64,000 nucleotides of DNA from Rhodoblastus sp963736175 (GCA_963736175.1 CAVTNU010000002.1:310001-374000); one strand, 5' to 3'. Shown: positions 1 to 8,701, counted from the first letter of the stretch. The notes: generated by a model from the letters alone, not told the origin. Program-made: numbers and translations.

Positions 1-358
1 GATCGAGGGCGTTTTCCTTGGCGATGTGAAAGCCTTTTTTGCCGATCACGACGGCCAGTTCGCATTCGTAATGCATATAGGCGACGCCATCGGGGCGGCG
101 CGTCCGCGCCTTGTGGCCAACGATCGTGTTGGGGCCCTTCAGGAAGACGAGAGGCGTTTCCGGCGCCTTGAAAGCTAGCTCCTTCGCATGATCGGCGTAA
201 TTGAGGCCAAGCGCGAACACAGTCCCGACCTCGACCGGCGGCAGCCAGGCGAAGGCGCCTTCCGCCACGAGGCGGCCGTCAGCAAGGCGCACGCAATCGT
301 CGGGCGCCTCGGCGACCTCGTGAATGGAGCCGTTGTAGGCGATACGTCCGCGCTTCAT
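1..358 (-). CDS. Fumarylacetoacetate-hydrolase-fold enzyme, HpaG2/HpcE C-half-like (partial)
   Basis: This is the N-terminal part of a gene that runs off the low-coordinate edge; about 119 residues are visible. It begins MKRGRIAYNG and contains FALGLNYADHAKELAFK, FLKGPNTIVGH and YMHYECELAVVIGKK. These are the hallmarks of the isomerase/decarboxylase half of the homoprotocatechuate (4-hydroxyphenylacetate) meta-cleavage pathway, where HpcE/HpaG acts on 2-oxohept-3-ene-1,7-dioate intermediates; the ExE pair (ECELA) is a metal ligand in this fold. The ATG overlaps the upstream gene's stop (TGATG), so the two are translationally coupled. The exact substrate is inferred: the fold also serves other ring-cleavage pathways, but the HpaA-like regulator in the same block supports the Hpa reading. 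Confidence 0.8.
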   Translation of the reverse strand, partial: MKRGRIAYNGSIHEVAEAPDDCVRLADGRLVAEGAFAWLPPVEVGTVFALGLNYADHAKELAFKAPETPLVFLKGPNTIVGHKARTRRPDGVAYMHYECELAVVIGKKGFHIAKENALD

Positions 359-975
359 CACGCATCTCCCTCGGCGATGGAAAAGGCCAGCGCGCCGACG
401 CCTTCGGCGTGAATGTCGACATGGCTGCCGCGTTTGGCCTGCGGCGCGTGATAGCGCACGCCCGCCAGCAGAACGTCGCCCGTGTTCAGAGTCATGAATT
501 CGGTGACGTCGACAAGCAGGCGCGCCGGATCGCGGATCAGTTCGGCCAATGGAAAGCGATCGACCTCCACTCCGTCGATCCGCGTCGTCACGACCAGCGC
601 CGCAATGTCCGCGATTTTCGCCCTGGGGCCGACCGGCAGCGAGCCGTCGAAGCATTTTTCACGGATCGGCGGGCGGTAACAGCTGTCGTGCGGCAGGCTG
701 AGATCGGCGACAAGCACGACCTCGGAAACGGCCGCCAACGCATTGACGAGAGTCAGCCGGGCGGCCGCGCGACCCATGACAAGGCCGATCGCGCCCGCCG
801 CCTCGACCGAGGCCGCGCCCCTGGGCAGGCGCACCACAGCGTTATGACCGCAAACCGTATTGGCCGGCTTGATGTACAGCGCGGGAGCCCGGGGCGCGTC
901 CTTGTAAGGCCCGCCGTCGAGCGGGCCGATCCTTTCGAGGGAGAGCGGATCATTGAGGATGACGCCGTAGTACAT
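358..975 (-). CDS. Fumarylacetoacetate-hydrolase-fold enzyme, HpaG1/HpcE N-half-like
   Basis: About 205 residues starting MYYGVILNDP. YIKPANTVCGHNAVVRLP, the region ending GAIGLVMGR, VVLVADLSLPHDSCYRPP and the C-terminal LNTGDVLLAGVRYHAP match the FAH superfamily, in particular the decarboxylase half of the HpaG/HpcE pair. I chose the ATG at 975 because AAGGTGA sits just before it and because a longer reading frame to 1047 would overlap the preceding dctM gene. It lies 26 bp after dctM and overlaps the next FAH gene, so it is probably co-transcribed with the TRAP transporter. Two adjacent FAH genes correspond to the two halves of HpaG/HpcE, encoded separately here. The substrate (5-oxopent-3-ene-1,2,5-tricarboxylate or a relative) is inferred. 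Confidence 0.78.
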   Translation of the reverse strand: MYYGVILNDPLSLERIGPLDGGPYKDAPRAPALYIKPANTVCGHNAVVRLPRGAASVEAAGAIGLVMGRAAARLTLVNALAAVSEVVLVADLSLPHDSCYRPPIREKCFDGSLPVGPRAKIADIAALVVTTRIDGVEVDRFPLAELIRDPARLLVDVTEFMTLNTGDVLLAGVRYHAPQAKRGSHVDIHAEGVGALAFSIAEGDA

Positions 976-1001
976 AGGGTTCACCTTGAAATTCCGGCCG
1001 G

Positions 1002-2333
1002 TCAGGAATGTTGCAAATGCACGAGCCACAGGGGGATGGCGGGGCAAAGCACCAGAAGGATGATGCGGGCGAAGTCGGAGGCCAGGAACGGCGCCACGCC
1101 CCAGGCCGTTTCAGACATTGGCACGCCCTTCGCCAGTTTGTTGATGATGTAGAGGTTCATCCCCACGGGCGGATGGACGAGGCCGATTTCCACCACCATC
1201 AGCACCAGAATGCCGAACCACACCGACTTATCGACCATCGTCATGCCCCAGAAATTGAGCCCAACGATCATCGGGTAGAAGATCGGGATGGTCAGGAAGA
1301 GCATCGCCAGCGAATCCATCACACAGCCCAGCACGATGTAAATGCCAAGCACCGAAAAGAGAATCAGAAGCGACGGCATGCCGCTGTTCTTGACCCAGGT
1401 GGACAGTTCCACCGGCATTTGCGACACGGCCAGCGCCGAATTGAGCAGGTCCGCGCCAAGCAACACCAGGAAAATCATCGCCGTGGCGATCGCGGTCTTG
1501 TAGATGCTGGTCAGCATTTGCTTGAACCGCAATCCGCCGGACAGGACGCCGATCAGGCCGCTGCCCGCCGCGCCGATAGAGGTCGCCTCGGTCGGACTCG
1601 CCCAACCGCCGTAGATACCGACGACGATGACCAGAAACAACCCGGCCACGGGCAGGACCTTGAATTGCGCGATGACGCGCTCGCGCCAATTGGCCTTGAC
1701 GCTGGCCGGACCCGCCTCTGGATCGCGCGAGACGATCAGCCGAATGACCAGGAGGTAGCCGCACAAGGCGATGAGGCCGGGGATGACGGCGGCGGCGAAC
1801 AATTTGGCGATGGATTCCTGGGTCAGCACGGCATAGACGACCAATGGCACGGACGGCGGCACGAGAATGCCCAGCGTGCCGCTCGCCGCGAGCGTCCCGG
1901 TGGCGAGGCGGCCGGAATAGCCTTTGGCCATCAGTTCCGGCAGAGCGACCTGACCCATGGTCGCCGCCGTGGCGAGCGACGAGCCGCTGATTGCGCCGAA
2001 GCCGATGCAGGCGAGCGAACTGGACATAGCCAGGCCGCCGCGCCAATGGCCGATCAGCGTGCCGGCCGCTTGGAATAGGGCGCGCGACAACCCGCCGTGG
2101 GTCGCGAATTGCCCCATCAACATGCACAACGGAATGACAGAAAGGTTGTAATTCGACAAACGCGCGTAGGCGATGTCGTTCAGCGTGAACAACAGGGCGC
2201 TGTAATTTCCGTGATTGATGACGAGATAGATCGCCGATCCAGCCGTGAACATGGCGATGCCGATGTGGACGCGCAGCGCCATCAGGACAAGCATGAAACC
2301 AAAACCGGCCAGGCCGATGGTAATGCCGCTCAT
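1002..2333 (-). CDS. dctM: TRAP transporter large permease subunit (DctM family)
   Basis: About 443 residues, very hydrophobic, with the roughly 12 transmembrane segments usual for DctM. Recognisable stretches include SGSSLATAATMGQVALPEL near residue 125, GTLGILVPPSVPLVVYAVLT, and GLVHPPVGMNLYIIN near the C-terminus. It is the Na+-coupled translocation channel working with DctQ and the periplasmic DctP. The ATG at 2333 overlaps the dctQ stop (ATGA), which is typical of dctQM pairs; reading frames extending further upstream are only shadows inside dctQ. The substrate cannot be read from sequence. Neighbouring aromatic-degradation genes suggest an aromatic or dicarboxylic acid. Confidence 0.93.
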   Translation of the reverse strand: MSGITIGLAGFGFMLVLMALRVHIGIAMFTAGSAIYLVINHGNYSALLFTLNDIAYARLSNYNLSVIPLCMLMGQFATHGGLSRALFQAAGTLIGHWRGGLAMSSSLACIGFGAISGSSLATAATMGQVALPELMAKGYSGRLATGTLAASGTLGILVPPSVPLVVYAVLTQESIAKLFAAAVIPGLIALCGYLLVIRLIVSRDPEAGPASVKANWRERVIAQFKVLPVAGLFLVIVVGIYGGWASPTEATSIGAAGSGLIGVLSGGLRFKQMLTSIYKTAIATAMIFLVLLGADLLNSALAVSQMPVELSTWVKNSGMPSLLILFSVLGIYIVLGCVMDSLAMLFLTIPIFYPMIVGLNFWGMTMVDKSVWFGILVLMVVEIGLVHPPVGMNLYIINKLAKGVPMSETAWGVAPFLASDFARIILLVLCPAIPLWLVHLQHS

Positions 2334-2854
2334 GGCGCGAAGCTCCGTGCGGAAAAGTGGTGAAGGGCGCGGTTCAACCCGCACAGCGCGGTCAAGGCGA
2401 GACTGGGAACCAGGCAGGCGACGGGAATCCACACGGGGATGTCGCGCATCACCGTCACCTCGCCCGCCTCGTAGATTTCATGCGCCTGAATGGAGCCGCG
2501 CCAGGCCAGGACAGCCATGACCAGGGCCAGCAAAAGATTGGCGAAACCATCGAGAATGGAATGCGCCCGCTCCGAAAGGGAGGCGGTGAAGAACTCCACG
2601 CGCAGATGCTCGTTCATCAGCGTGCAATAGGGAAAGAAGGCGGCGGCGGCGACGCCCGTGCCCATCTGCAGCAATTCGAGATCGCCGTTGATCGGCGAAC
2701 TCCATAACTTGCGTCCGACGATCGAAACGACCGACAGGCCGATCATCAGAATGAACATCACGCCGCCGGCCAAGGCGAAGGCCTTGGCGACGCCGAGCAA
2801 CGGAAATGTCCACCCATGGTGATGGGCTTCGGGCGCTTCGACGCGCGCGTTCAT
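2330..2854 (-). CDS. dctQ: TRAP transporter small permease subunit (DctQ family)
   Basis: 174 residues with four predicted membrane helices, the usual DctQ size and topology. Family-like features are IVGRKLWSSPINGDLELLQMG after helix 1 and the segment beginning NEHLRVEFF between helices 2 and 3. It forms the membrane complex with DctM and follows dctP by 36 bp. The His-rich start (EAPEAHHHGW) is cytoplasmic and of unknown significance. Gene order dctP-dctQ-dctM in one direction supports a complete transporter. Confidence 0.9.
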   Translation of the reverse strand: MNARVEAPEAHHHGWTFPLLGVAKAFALAGGVMFILMIGLSVVSIVGRKLWSSPINGDLELLQMGTGVAAAAFFPYCTLMNEHLRVEFFTASLSERAHSILDGFANLLLALVMAVLAWRGSIQAHEIYEAGEVTVMRDIPVWIPVACLVPSLALTALCGLNRALHHFSARSFAP

Positions 2855-2890
2855 GCAACACTCCCTGGATTGAAGTGGAAAGACCAGTTG

Positions 2891-3907
2891 TTATTTCCGC
2901 GCGGCGAGTTCGCGCGCGGCCGCCGCCAGCGCGGCGCCATCGATTCCCTTTTGTCCGACCTGGGCGACCCAATCCGCTTCGACAGGCGCGGCGGCGGCGC
3001 GCATCGCCTCTGTTTCCTCCGGCGTGAAATCGCTGATCTGGGCGCCATGGGCGAGCACGACCTTGCGGGCGTTCTCGGTCTCCGCGTCGAAGACTTGGCC
3101 GAGCTTGGCCGTCATCGCCTCGCCGGTCGTCTTGTCGATCAAGGCGCGCAGATCGGCGGGCAGGCTTTCGAATTTTTCCCTGTTCATCAGCACCATGAGA
3201 ACGGTGGCCGAGGGGTAGGGCTTGCCGGCGGCGGGCTCGGAGTGAAACTTGGTCACCTCGTCGAGCTTGAGCGGCGTGACCAGCTCCCAAGCGCCCATCG
3301 CGCCATCGACCACGCCCTTCGAAATCGATTCGGTCAGTTGCGACGGCGGCATCGCCACCGGCGTCCCGCCGAGCGCCGCCACCGTCCTGGCGCCAAGCCG
3401 GGTGGAGGCGCGCAGTTTCAGCCCCTTCCAATCGGCAAGGGCGTTCACCGGGCGCGAGCCGGTATGCACCGCCTGGCCGCCGTCGACGTGAAAGGCCAGC
3501 ACTTTGTAGGCGGCGAATTCCGCCACGGCGTATTTTTGATAAAAGGCCCAGACGGCGCGGCTGCCCGAGCCGGCGTCCCGCACGACAAACGGCAACTCGA
3601 AAGCTTCGATGCGGGGGAAACGGCCGGTGGAGTAGCCCGGCGCGGTCCAGACAATATCGGCGACGCCGTTCTTCACCTGGTCGACCAATTGCGCCGGCGT
3701 GCCGCCAAGCTGCATGGCTGGGTAGAACTGGCAAATAATTCGGCCGCCGGATTCGGCCTTCAGCGTATCGCACCAGGGTTGCAGCACCTTCTGCTGGGTC
3801 GGCGCGCCGGCCGGCAGAAAATGCGAGATTTTCAGAACGAATTCTTCCGCGGCGGCGGGGGACGCCAACGCCAGCGAACCGGCGAGGATCGCGCTCCGGA
3901 TTTTCAT
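2891..3907 (-). CDS. dctP: TRAP transporter periplasmic substrate-binding protein (DctP family)
   Basis: About 338 residues. The start MKIRSAILAGSLALASPAAA is a signal peptide ending in AAA, so the protein is periplasmic. It continues FVLKISHFLPAGAPTQQKVL, then LKLRASTRLGARTVAALGGTPV, carrying the conserved DctP arginine region, and VVDGAMGAWE. I chose the ATG at 3907 over a longer frame to 3961 because a good ribosome binding site (GGAGGAT) precedes it, the signal peptide starts there, and the longer version would run through the operator pair at 3942-3980. First gene of the dctPQM-FAH-FAH operon. The ligand is unknown; an aromatic acid would fit the context. Confidence 0.92.
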   Translation of the reverse strand: MKIRSAILAGSLALASPAAAEEFVLKISHFLPAGAPTQQKVLQPWCDTLKAESGGRIICQFYPAMQLGGTPAQLVDQVKNGVADIVWTAPGYSTGRFPRIEAFELPFVVRDAGSGSRAVWAFYQKYAVAEFAAYKVLAFHVDGGQAVHTGSRPVNALADWKGLKLRASTRLGARTVAALGGTPVAMPPSQLTESISKGVVDGAMGAWELVTPLKLDEVTKFHSEPAAGKPYPSATVLMVLMNREKFESLPADLRALIDKTTGEAMTAKLGQVFDAETENARKVVLAHGAQISDFTPEETEAMRAAAAPVEADWVAQVGQKGIDGAALAAAARELAARK

Positions 3908-3941
3908 TTTATCCTCCCTGACTGGGCTCCGCGCCCTTATC

Positions 3942-3980
3942 ACTAATATATTAGCAATCAATAATTGCTAATATATTAGT
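3942..3980. promoter_or_regulatory. Paired palindromic operator upstream of the TRAP/FAH operon
   Basis: Two copies of a 14-bp near-perfect palindrome with core CTAATATATTAG lie at 3942-3955 and 3967-3980 in opposite orientations. Together they form a 17-bp perfect inverted repeat (ACTAATATATTAGCAAT and its complement) with a 5-bp spacer, CAATA. The pair sits 35-73 bp before the dctP start codon, where a promoter would be. The same site recurs at 8763-8776. Each palindrome is the right size for a dimeric MarR- or TetR-type regulator. The binding protein is not identified in this window, apart from the possibility of the HpaA-like regulator. Confidence 0.75.
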
Positions 3981-4028
3981 AAGTCAACTCCCCAGAGACG
4001 GCGCGAGCAAAAAAAATGCGCGCGCCGT

Positions 4029-5090
4029 TCAGAGTCGTTTGAAAAGCGGGCTGCGAATTTGCTGCGCGTCGGCCGCCGAGAAAAACTTTTCCGTACAGAT
4101 GTCGCGCTCGAACAGGCGCCCCTGCATGAGCGTCGCGACACAGGCTTCGATCATGATCGGCGGGCCGCACAGGTAGGCCTTGTGGCCACGGAAATCATTG
4201 GCGAAAAGGTCGCGGGCCGCCTCGTGAACGAACTGGCGGCGGCCCGTCCAGGCGCTGTCGGCCGGCTCGTCCGAAAGCGCTGGCGCGTAAGTGAAGTTCG
4301 GATGACGCGCGGCGAGGTCGAGAAATTCGTCGTGATAATAAAGCTCGGCCCGGTTGCGCGCGCCATAAATGAGCGTGATGGGCAGATCGGAGCCGTCGTC
4401 GAGCAAATCGAGGATCATCGAACGCGGACTGGACAGGCCCGAACCGCCGGCGAAAAAGATCGACGGCAGACGCGCGGATTTATGCACGAAAAAACGGCCG
4501 TAGGGTCCGCTCAGCGCCAGTTCGTCGCCGACCTTCACGTCCTTGTGCAGGTAATGGGTGCCGGCGCCGCCGGGGACGATGCGGATGTTGAATTCGATGT
4601 CGGCCCCGGTCGAAGGCGGGTTGGCCAGCGAAAACGCCCGCGCGCCGATCCCATGCGGCAGTTGCAGATTGACATATTGCCCGGCCTGGAAGTCCAGCGC
4701 CTCGCCGTCGAGTCGGACCCAGAGGCCCTTGATGGTCGGCGTCAAATTTTCGATCCGCGTCACAACGCCGGAAAAGTCGCGCACGGGAATGCGCCTGGCG
4801 TCAGCGTCCACCTCGATCTCGACTTCGATCGTGCAATCTTCTTCGAGTTTGGCGCAGCAGGCGAGCGTCGAGCCTTCCTCGCGCTCGTAGTCCATCAGGG
4901 CGAAACTAGAGGCGGCGCCGTGATCGATTTCGCCGTCGGTCACCTTGACCTTGCAGGTGCCGCAATAGCCCTGGCCGCAGGCGTGCGGCAGATAAACGCC
5001 GGCGCGCAGAGCGGCGTCGAGAATGGTCTGTCCATCCTCCACCTCGATCGTCTGGCCGAGGGGCTCGATCGTCAGTTCATGGCTCATCAT
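4029..5090 (-). CDS. dmpP: Phenol hydroxylase reductase component (P5, DmpP-like)
   Basis: About 353 residues. The N-terminal plant-type [2Fe-2S] ferredoxin domain has cysteines in ACGQGYCGTC plus the later C in LACCAK. An FAD-binding domain follows (RAFSLANPPS) and then an NAD(P)H-binding domain (GGSGLSSPRSMILDLL, AYLCGPPIMIEA). The C-terminus LFKRL matches DmpP. It passes electrons from NADH to the diiron hydroxylase. Last gene of the six-gene hydroxylase operon, 85 bp after the P4 gene. Start chosen at the first of two adjacent ATGs (5090 or 5087). No separate ferredoxin gene is needed for this enzyme class. Confidence 0.93.
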   Translation of the reverse strand: MMSHELTIEPLGQTIEVEDGQTILDAALRAGVYLPHACGQGYCGTCKVKVTDGEIDHGAASSFALMDYEREEGSTLACCAKLEEDCTIEVEIEVDADARRIPVRDFSGVVTRIENLTPTIKGLWVRLDGEALDFQAGQYVNLQLPHGIGARAFSLANPPSTGADIEFNIRIVPGGAGTHYLHKDVKVGDELALSGPYGRFFVHKSARLPSIFFAGGSGLSSPRSMILDLLDDGSDLPITLIYGARNRAELYYHDEFLDLAARHPNFTYAPALSDEPADSAWTGRRQFVHEAARDLFANDFRGHKAYLCGPPIMIEACVATLMQGRLFERDICTEKFFSAADAQQIRSPLFKRL

Positions 5091-5175
5091 TCACTCACGC
5101 GGAATTTGCGGGACGCCTTGGAATGATGGCGGCCGCGCGTGGGCCCGGCCGCCATTCGTCGTTGCGGTTCGTTGG

Positions 5176-5532
5176 TCAGTAGCCGGTCCCGTTGAGGCCA
5201 TCGAGTCCGGGCGTGGTGAAGCGGATCAGGTCCTTGTGGCCGATGCCGTTGGCGGCCAGGCTCTTGTCGAAATTTGGCGTGAAAACCTCTTCGGAATTCC
5301 GCCAGACGACCTTGTCCCAATCGATGCGCTCGTAATCGGGATGGTAGGCGTAGGACGAGATGTAATCGTCGACCAGCGTCCGGAACGGCGTCTCCGGCGA
5401 CACGGCGATGACGAAGGGTCGCGAGAACATGCGATGCCGTTCCCAATTGATGTAGACGAGCTGCTTGCCGCGGTATCGGGCCAGCGCGTCCCGGGGCTCG
5501 AATTCATAGGCCCCCAGCGAGGTAACGCTCAT
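5176..5532 (-). CDS. dmpO: Phenol hydroxylase P4 component (DmpO-like)
   Basis: 118 residues starting MSVTSLGAYEFEPRDALARY. The small-subunit match rests on NWERHRMFSRPFVIAVSPETP and YHPDYERIDWDKVVW, with length typical of the DmpO/P4 gamma subunit of the hydroxylase. It assembles with the P1 and P3 subunits into the (alpha-beta-gamma)2 oxygenase. It lies 14 bp after the P3 gene with GGAGAAAAG before the ATG, within the same operon. Confidence 0.9.
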   Translation of the reverse strand: MSVTSLGAYEFEPRDALARYRGKQLVYINWERHRMFSRPFVIAVSPETPFRTLVDDYISSYAYHPDYERIDWDKVVWRNSEEVFTPNFDKSLAANGIGHKDLIRFTTPGLDGLNGTGY

Positions 5533-5546
5533 GGTCTTTTCTCCCC

Positions 5547-7091
5547 TCAGTTCTTGGTGGCCTGATCGCGCCATGCGGCGAAATTGGCCTGATCCTGCGA
5601 TCCGTTGAAGTCGCCGGTGGATTTCGGGTCGAGGCGCCAATAGGCCTCGATATGCTCGGCCGGATTGAAGTCCGGCGCCGACGCGTCGACTCCCTCGGGC
5701 GCGCAATTGCCCTGCAAAACCTGATGCGACGAGATATAGGCCTGGATGTATTTTTCCGGCTCGGCCGCGAAAATTTCCGCGCAATAATCCGAACAGAAGT
5801 GATATTTCTCGCCCTTGTACTGGGTCGAGCGGAAGCACGTCTTCATCGGGTCGTCCGGCTCGTTATATTTGATCGTGTTGATGCAGACCTGGCAGTTCAT
5901 CGGCGCGGTCTTGTTGTTGAAGCGCTTGCCCGCTTTTTCCATCTTCGCCCAATATTCAAACGTCGGACGATAATATTGATCGAACGTGTTTGGATATTTT
6001 TCCGACAGCCAGTCGAGCTCTTCCGGCTCGGGAACCCAGGTGTGGAAGGGCGTGGACTCCGGCTTCATGTAGAAGCCGATCCAGGACTGATGGGTGACGT
6101 GCTCTTTCTCGGTCACCGTCTGGGCGAAGCATTTCGGGATCTTGACGCCGTAGCGCGCGAGATCGGTGAACAGCGCGGCGCCGTTCTGCTCGAAATACAT
6201 TTCCCATGCTTCCTTGAACGACATGATGCGCTTGGGCAGCATGTAATCCATCATCATGCCGACGGCGCCGAGCTTGCGCGTGCCGCGCCAGGTCCACTTG
6301 TCGATCCAGCGCTGGACGATGGGCAGATTGTCCGGGTCCTGCTCCAGCATGAACTTGATGCATTCAAGTCCGAGCGTCATGTGGCGGGCTTCGTCTGATT
6401 GGGCCGAGAAGCCGACCGTCATCGCCGCCATGTCGCCGTTATAGGCGGCGCCGGAAATGAAGGGCACGAACAGGATATTGGTGAGCACATATTCGAAGGC
6501 GAAACCGATCGCCACCATGAACTCGAAAGGCCCGGCGGTAATGGCGTCGTCGAAGAACGACTTGCCGTCGGACAAATACCACATGCGCGACTGCTGATGC
6601 GCGAACTCGTCCATGCCGTTGTAGTACTTGTTGTAGTTCGAAATGGAATGGATCTGCGTCTGGAAGTGGCGGTACTCGTCCACCGCCTGCATCAGGCAGG
6701 CGACGCGCGGTCCGGCGCCGACCATCTGACGCCCCATGTTGGTGAAGCCGCGCGCGGCCATCAGCTCCAGCGGCGGCGTCGAGCCGAGGAAGAGTTTCAG
6801 CACGTTGATGTAGCGCCCGTCGGTCACCGTCAGGTGGCCGTTGTTCTGGTTGAAGGCGTCGAGAATGGCGTAGAGCTTGCGCTCCTTCTCGGCCTGATAT
6901 TTCCAGTAGGCGTCCATGGTGAGACGGAACGGATCCTCCCACTTGTTCCAGTCGTGAATCTTGATGCCCTCGTAGCTCACCTGCGGGAACACCTTGTCCA
7001 TCGGCTGATAGCTCGTGTCCCAGGCGAGATCGCGGGTCATCAGCGCGTAACGTTCTTTGAGGCCAAGCTTCTTGGCGACTTTCAAGTCCAT
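5547..7091 (-). CDS. dmpN: Phenol hydroxylase large oxygenase subunit (P3, DmpN-like)
   Basis: 514 residues, the length of DmpN. All six carboxylate and histidine ligands of the diiron site are present: E109, the E139-x-x-H142 motif (DEYRH), E200, and E234-x-x-H237 (DEARH). The C-terminal region has a cysteine cluster (CQVC, then C, then CSDYC, roughly residues 395-440), the zinc-binding fold characteristic of phenol hydroxylases. The enzyme inserts one oxygen atom of O2 into the aromatic ring to make catechols. It is part of a complete P0-P5 set in standard order. Substrate preference (phenol, methylphenol, or 4-hydroxyphenylacetate given the HpaA/HpaG context) cannot be settled from sequence. 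Confidence 0.95.
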   Translation of the reverse strand: MDLKVAKKLGLKERYALMTRDLAWDTSYQPMDKVFPQVSYEGIKIHDWNKWEDPFRLTMDAYWKYQAEKERKLYAILDAFNQNNGHLTVTDGRYINVLKLFLGSTPPLELMAARGFTNMGRQMVGAGPRVACLMQAVDEYRHFQTQIHSISNYNKYYNGMDEFAHQQSRMWYLSDGKSFFDDAITAGPFEFMVAIGFAFEYVLTNILFVPFISGAAYNGDMAAMTVGFSAQSDEARHMTLGLECIKFMLEQDPDNLPIVQRWIDKWTWRGTRKLGAVGMMMDYMLPKRIMSFKEAWEMYFEQNGAALFTDLARYGVKIPKCFAQTVTEKEHVTHQSWIGFYMKPESTPFHTWVPEPEELDWLSEKYPNTFDQYYRPTFEYWAKMEKAGKRFNNKTAPMNCQVCINTIKYNEPDDPMKTCFRSTQYKGEKYHFCSDYCAEIFAAEPEKYIQAYISSHQVLQGNCAPEGVDASAPDFNPAEHIEAYWRLDPKSTGDFNGSQDQANFAAWRDQATKN

Positions 7092-7110
7092 GTTCAGTCT
7101 CCTTGGCTCT

Positions 7111-7383
7111 TCAGGACTGCCAGCTCAGGCAGAATTCGTCGTCGGTCTCGTTCAGATGGCCCGAGATCGTGATGAGGTGGACCTGCAATTCCTGCAGATC
7201 GAATTCGCGGCCCATCTTTTCCTCGACGGTGGCGCGCTTGATGACGAGGCGGTTCGGCGAGTCGACCTTCACCATGGCGGGTTGATCGACGACGGTCGCG
7301 CCGGGGTTGTCCTCGACGATGGCCTCGACGATGCAGCGGGTTTCCTCGTTTTTCTGAAAGGCGATAAAGGCGTTGGAAGTCAT
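7111..7383 (-). CDS. dmpM: Phenol hydroxylase coupling/effector protein (P2, DmpM-like)
   Basis: 90 residues with no cofactor motifs, starting MTSNAFIAFQKNEETRCIVE. VEEKMGREFDLQELQVHLIT is typical of the MmoB/DmpM coupling-protein fold. This protein docks on the hydroxylase and is needed for efficient O2 activation. It sits between the P1 and P3 genes (11 and 19 bp gaps), its standard place in dmpKLMNOP operons. Confidence 0.92.
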   Translation of the reverse strand: MTSNAFIAFQKNEETRCIVEAIVEDNPGATVVDQPAMVKVDSPNRLVIKRATVEEKMGREFDLQELQVHLITISGHLNETDDEFCLSWQS

Positions 7384-7394
7384 GGAATGTCCTT

Positions 7395-8387
7395 TCAGAG
7401 GGCGACGCCGGACTTGGCCGCGCGCCTTTCGAGTTGCTGCACGACTTCGTCGAGCGCGGCGTCGGCGTCCGCGCCGAACGCCTTTTCGGCGATGGGCTTC
7501 AGGGCCTTCACCGCGCGGTCGCGCCAGGCCTTGATCCAGGCGGCGAGCGTCGCGGCGTTGGCGGGATTGTCGGCCGCCGCGGCCTTCAGCACCGCGTCCA
7601 GCCATTTGGCGTTGTCGAGTTGCCACTCGCCCTGGAAGCGGGTGAGCATCGAGATCACCGGGCCATAGAGGCCGTTGAGCTTTTCGTTGAGGCGCTCGTA
7701 GACGAGCGGATACAAAAGGCCCTCGAGCACATAGTTCTGCGCGATCAGCACCTCGAACCAGTCCTTTTCGACCATCAGGTCCTCGACATAGCGGCGCAGA
7801 TCCTGCCAGGCGTCGTCCTCGAGCCAGGCGGTCTTGGCGGCGCTCAACGCATCGAGATCGTCGAAGGCGACGCCGAGGCGGGTGATATATTGGGCGATGC
7901 CGAGCTGATCCATCGAGGCGTAGGTCGCCGCCTGGGTGATGGCGATGCCGTAGCCGTAGGAGCCGACGTAGGAATTGTTGATATTGGAGGCCCAGGCGAC
8001 GTGCCGCAGCGGCAGGATCACGTCCCACACCAGTTTCCGGCCCTCGTCCGGATAGGCGGCGGCGAGGCTCATCTCGTCGACAAGCTCGAAATCCGCTTCG
8101 GCCGCGTCCTGCATGCGGGCGCGCGCCAGCGTCCAGGCGCCGTAATAGAACTGGCGCGGGTCCTTCAGCGCGTACCAGTCCTTCATGGCAATCCGCGTAT
8201 AGCGGGGATCGAAAATGTCGTATCGCGGCTCCCATGTCGGCCGATAATGGAAGTTCTCGATGGGCTGGAGGTCCATCGTCCCCTCGATGTAGCGCGAGGC
8301 GGGCTTGTCCGCGCCAAGGCGACGGGCGATATGGCCGAAGGTCTGCCGCAGCGGCTTGATCGCGATCGTACGCAGATCCAATTGCAT
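7395..8387 (-). CDS. dmpL: Phenol hydroxylase beta oxygenase subunit (P1, DmpL-like)
   Basis: About 330 residues beginning MQLDLRTIAIKPLRQTFGHI. Conserved features are RRLGADKPASRY, NFHYRPTWEP and MKDWYALKDPRQFYYGAWT, as in DmpL. The fold is a diiron-less relative of the alpha subunit. The ATG at 8387 is preferred over one at 8417 because GGGGAGA precedes it and the DmpL-like sequence begins there. Second gene of the operon, 56 bp after the P0 gene. Confidence 0.93.
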   Translation of the reverse strand: MQLDLRTIAIKPLRQTFGHIARRLGADKPASRYIEGTMDLQPIENFHYRPTWEPRYDIFDPRYTRIAMKDWYALKDPRQFYYGAWTLARARMQDAAEADFELVDEMSLAAAYPDEGRKLVWDVILPLRHVAWASNINNSYVGSYGYGIAITQAATYASMDQLGIAQYITRLGVAFDDLDALSAAKTAWLEDDAWQDLRRYVEDLMVEKDWFEVLIAQNYVLEGLLYPLVYERLNEKLNGLYGPVISMLTRFQGEWQLDNAKWLDAVLKAAAADNPANAATLAAWIKAWRDRAVKALKPIAEKAFGADADAALDEVVQQLERRAAKSGVAL

Positions 8388-8443
8388 CGTTTTCTCCCCA
8401 TTGAACCGAAATTTCAAAAACAGCGCGCGGCGCGACCGAAGGA

Positions 8444-8701
8444 TCAGCGGAAGCGCTGATGGGTCGCCTGGTGCAGGTTCCAGTTGAAGTCCTGGGCGTC
8501 GCCCGGTCCGGACGGCGCCATCGTGTCGAGAACCTCGACCTTGTTATTGGCGCAGAACTCGTCGAAGGCGGCTTTCGGCATGATGAGCTCGACACACAGA
8601 TCGGGCTCGCCGACGGCGAACAGGAACTCGATCATGCCGTTCGCCAACGTGTTCTTCACGCAGACGAATTTGCGCGTGACGTCGAGACGGCTCCTGGCCA
8701 T
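8444..8701 (-). CDS. dmpK: Phenol hydroxylase assembly subunit (P0, DmpK-like)
   Basis: 85 residues starting MARSRLDVTRKFVCVKNTL. KFVCVKN, FVEFLFAVG-like IEFLFAVGEPDL, and the C-terminal NWNLHQATHQRFR are typical of the small P0 component, which helps assemble the active iron-containing hydroxylase and is not needed for turnover. First gene of the hydroxylase operon; GGGAGGATAG precedes the ATG. The promoter and the palindromic operator at 8763-8776 lie immediately upstream. Confidence 0.9.
   Translation of the reverse strand: MARSRLDVTRKFVCVKNTLANGMIEFLFAVGEPDLCVELIMPKAAFDEFCANNKVEVLDTMAPSGPGDAQDFNWNLHQATHQRFR

Noticed and set aside
409..1152. Long open frame opposite the FAH and dctM genes
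   Set aside because: It is the antisense shadow of the real genes, with high-GC third-position bias; its translation is rich in Arg, Gly and His and has no known domain. The same holds for the many long frames opposite other genes in this window.
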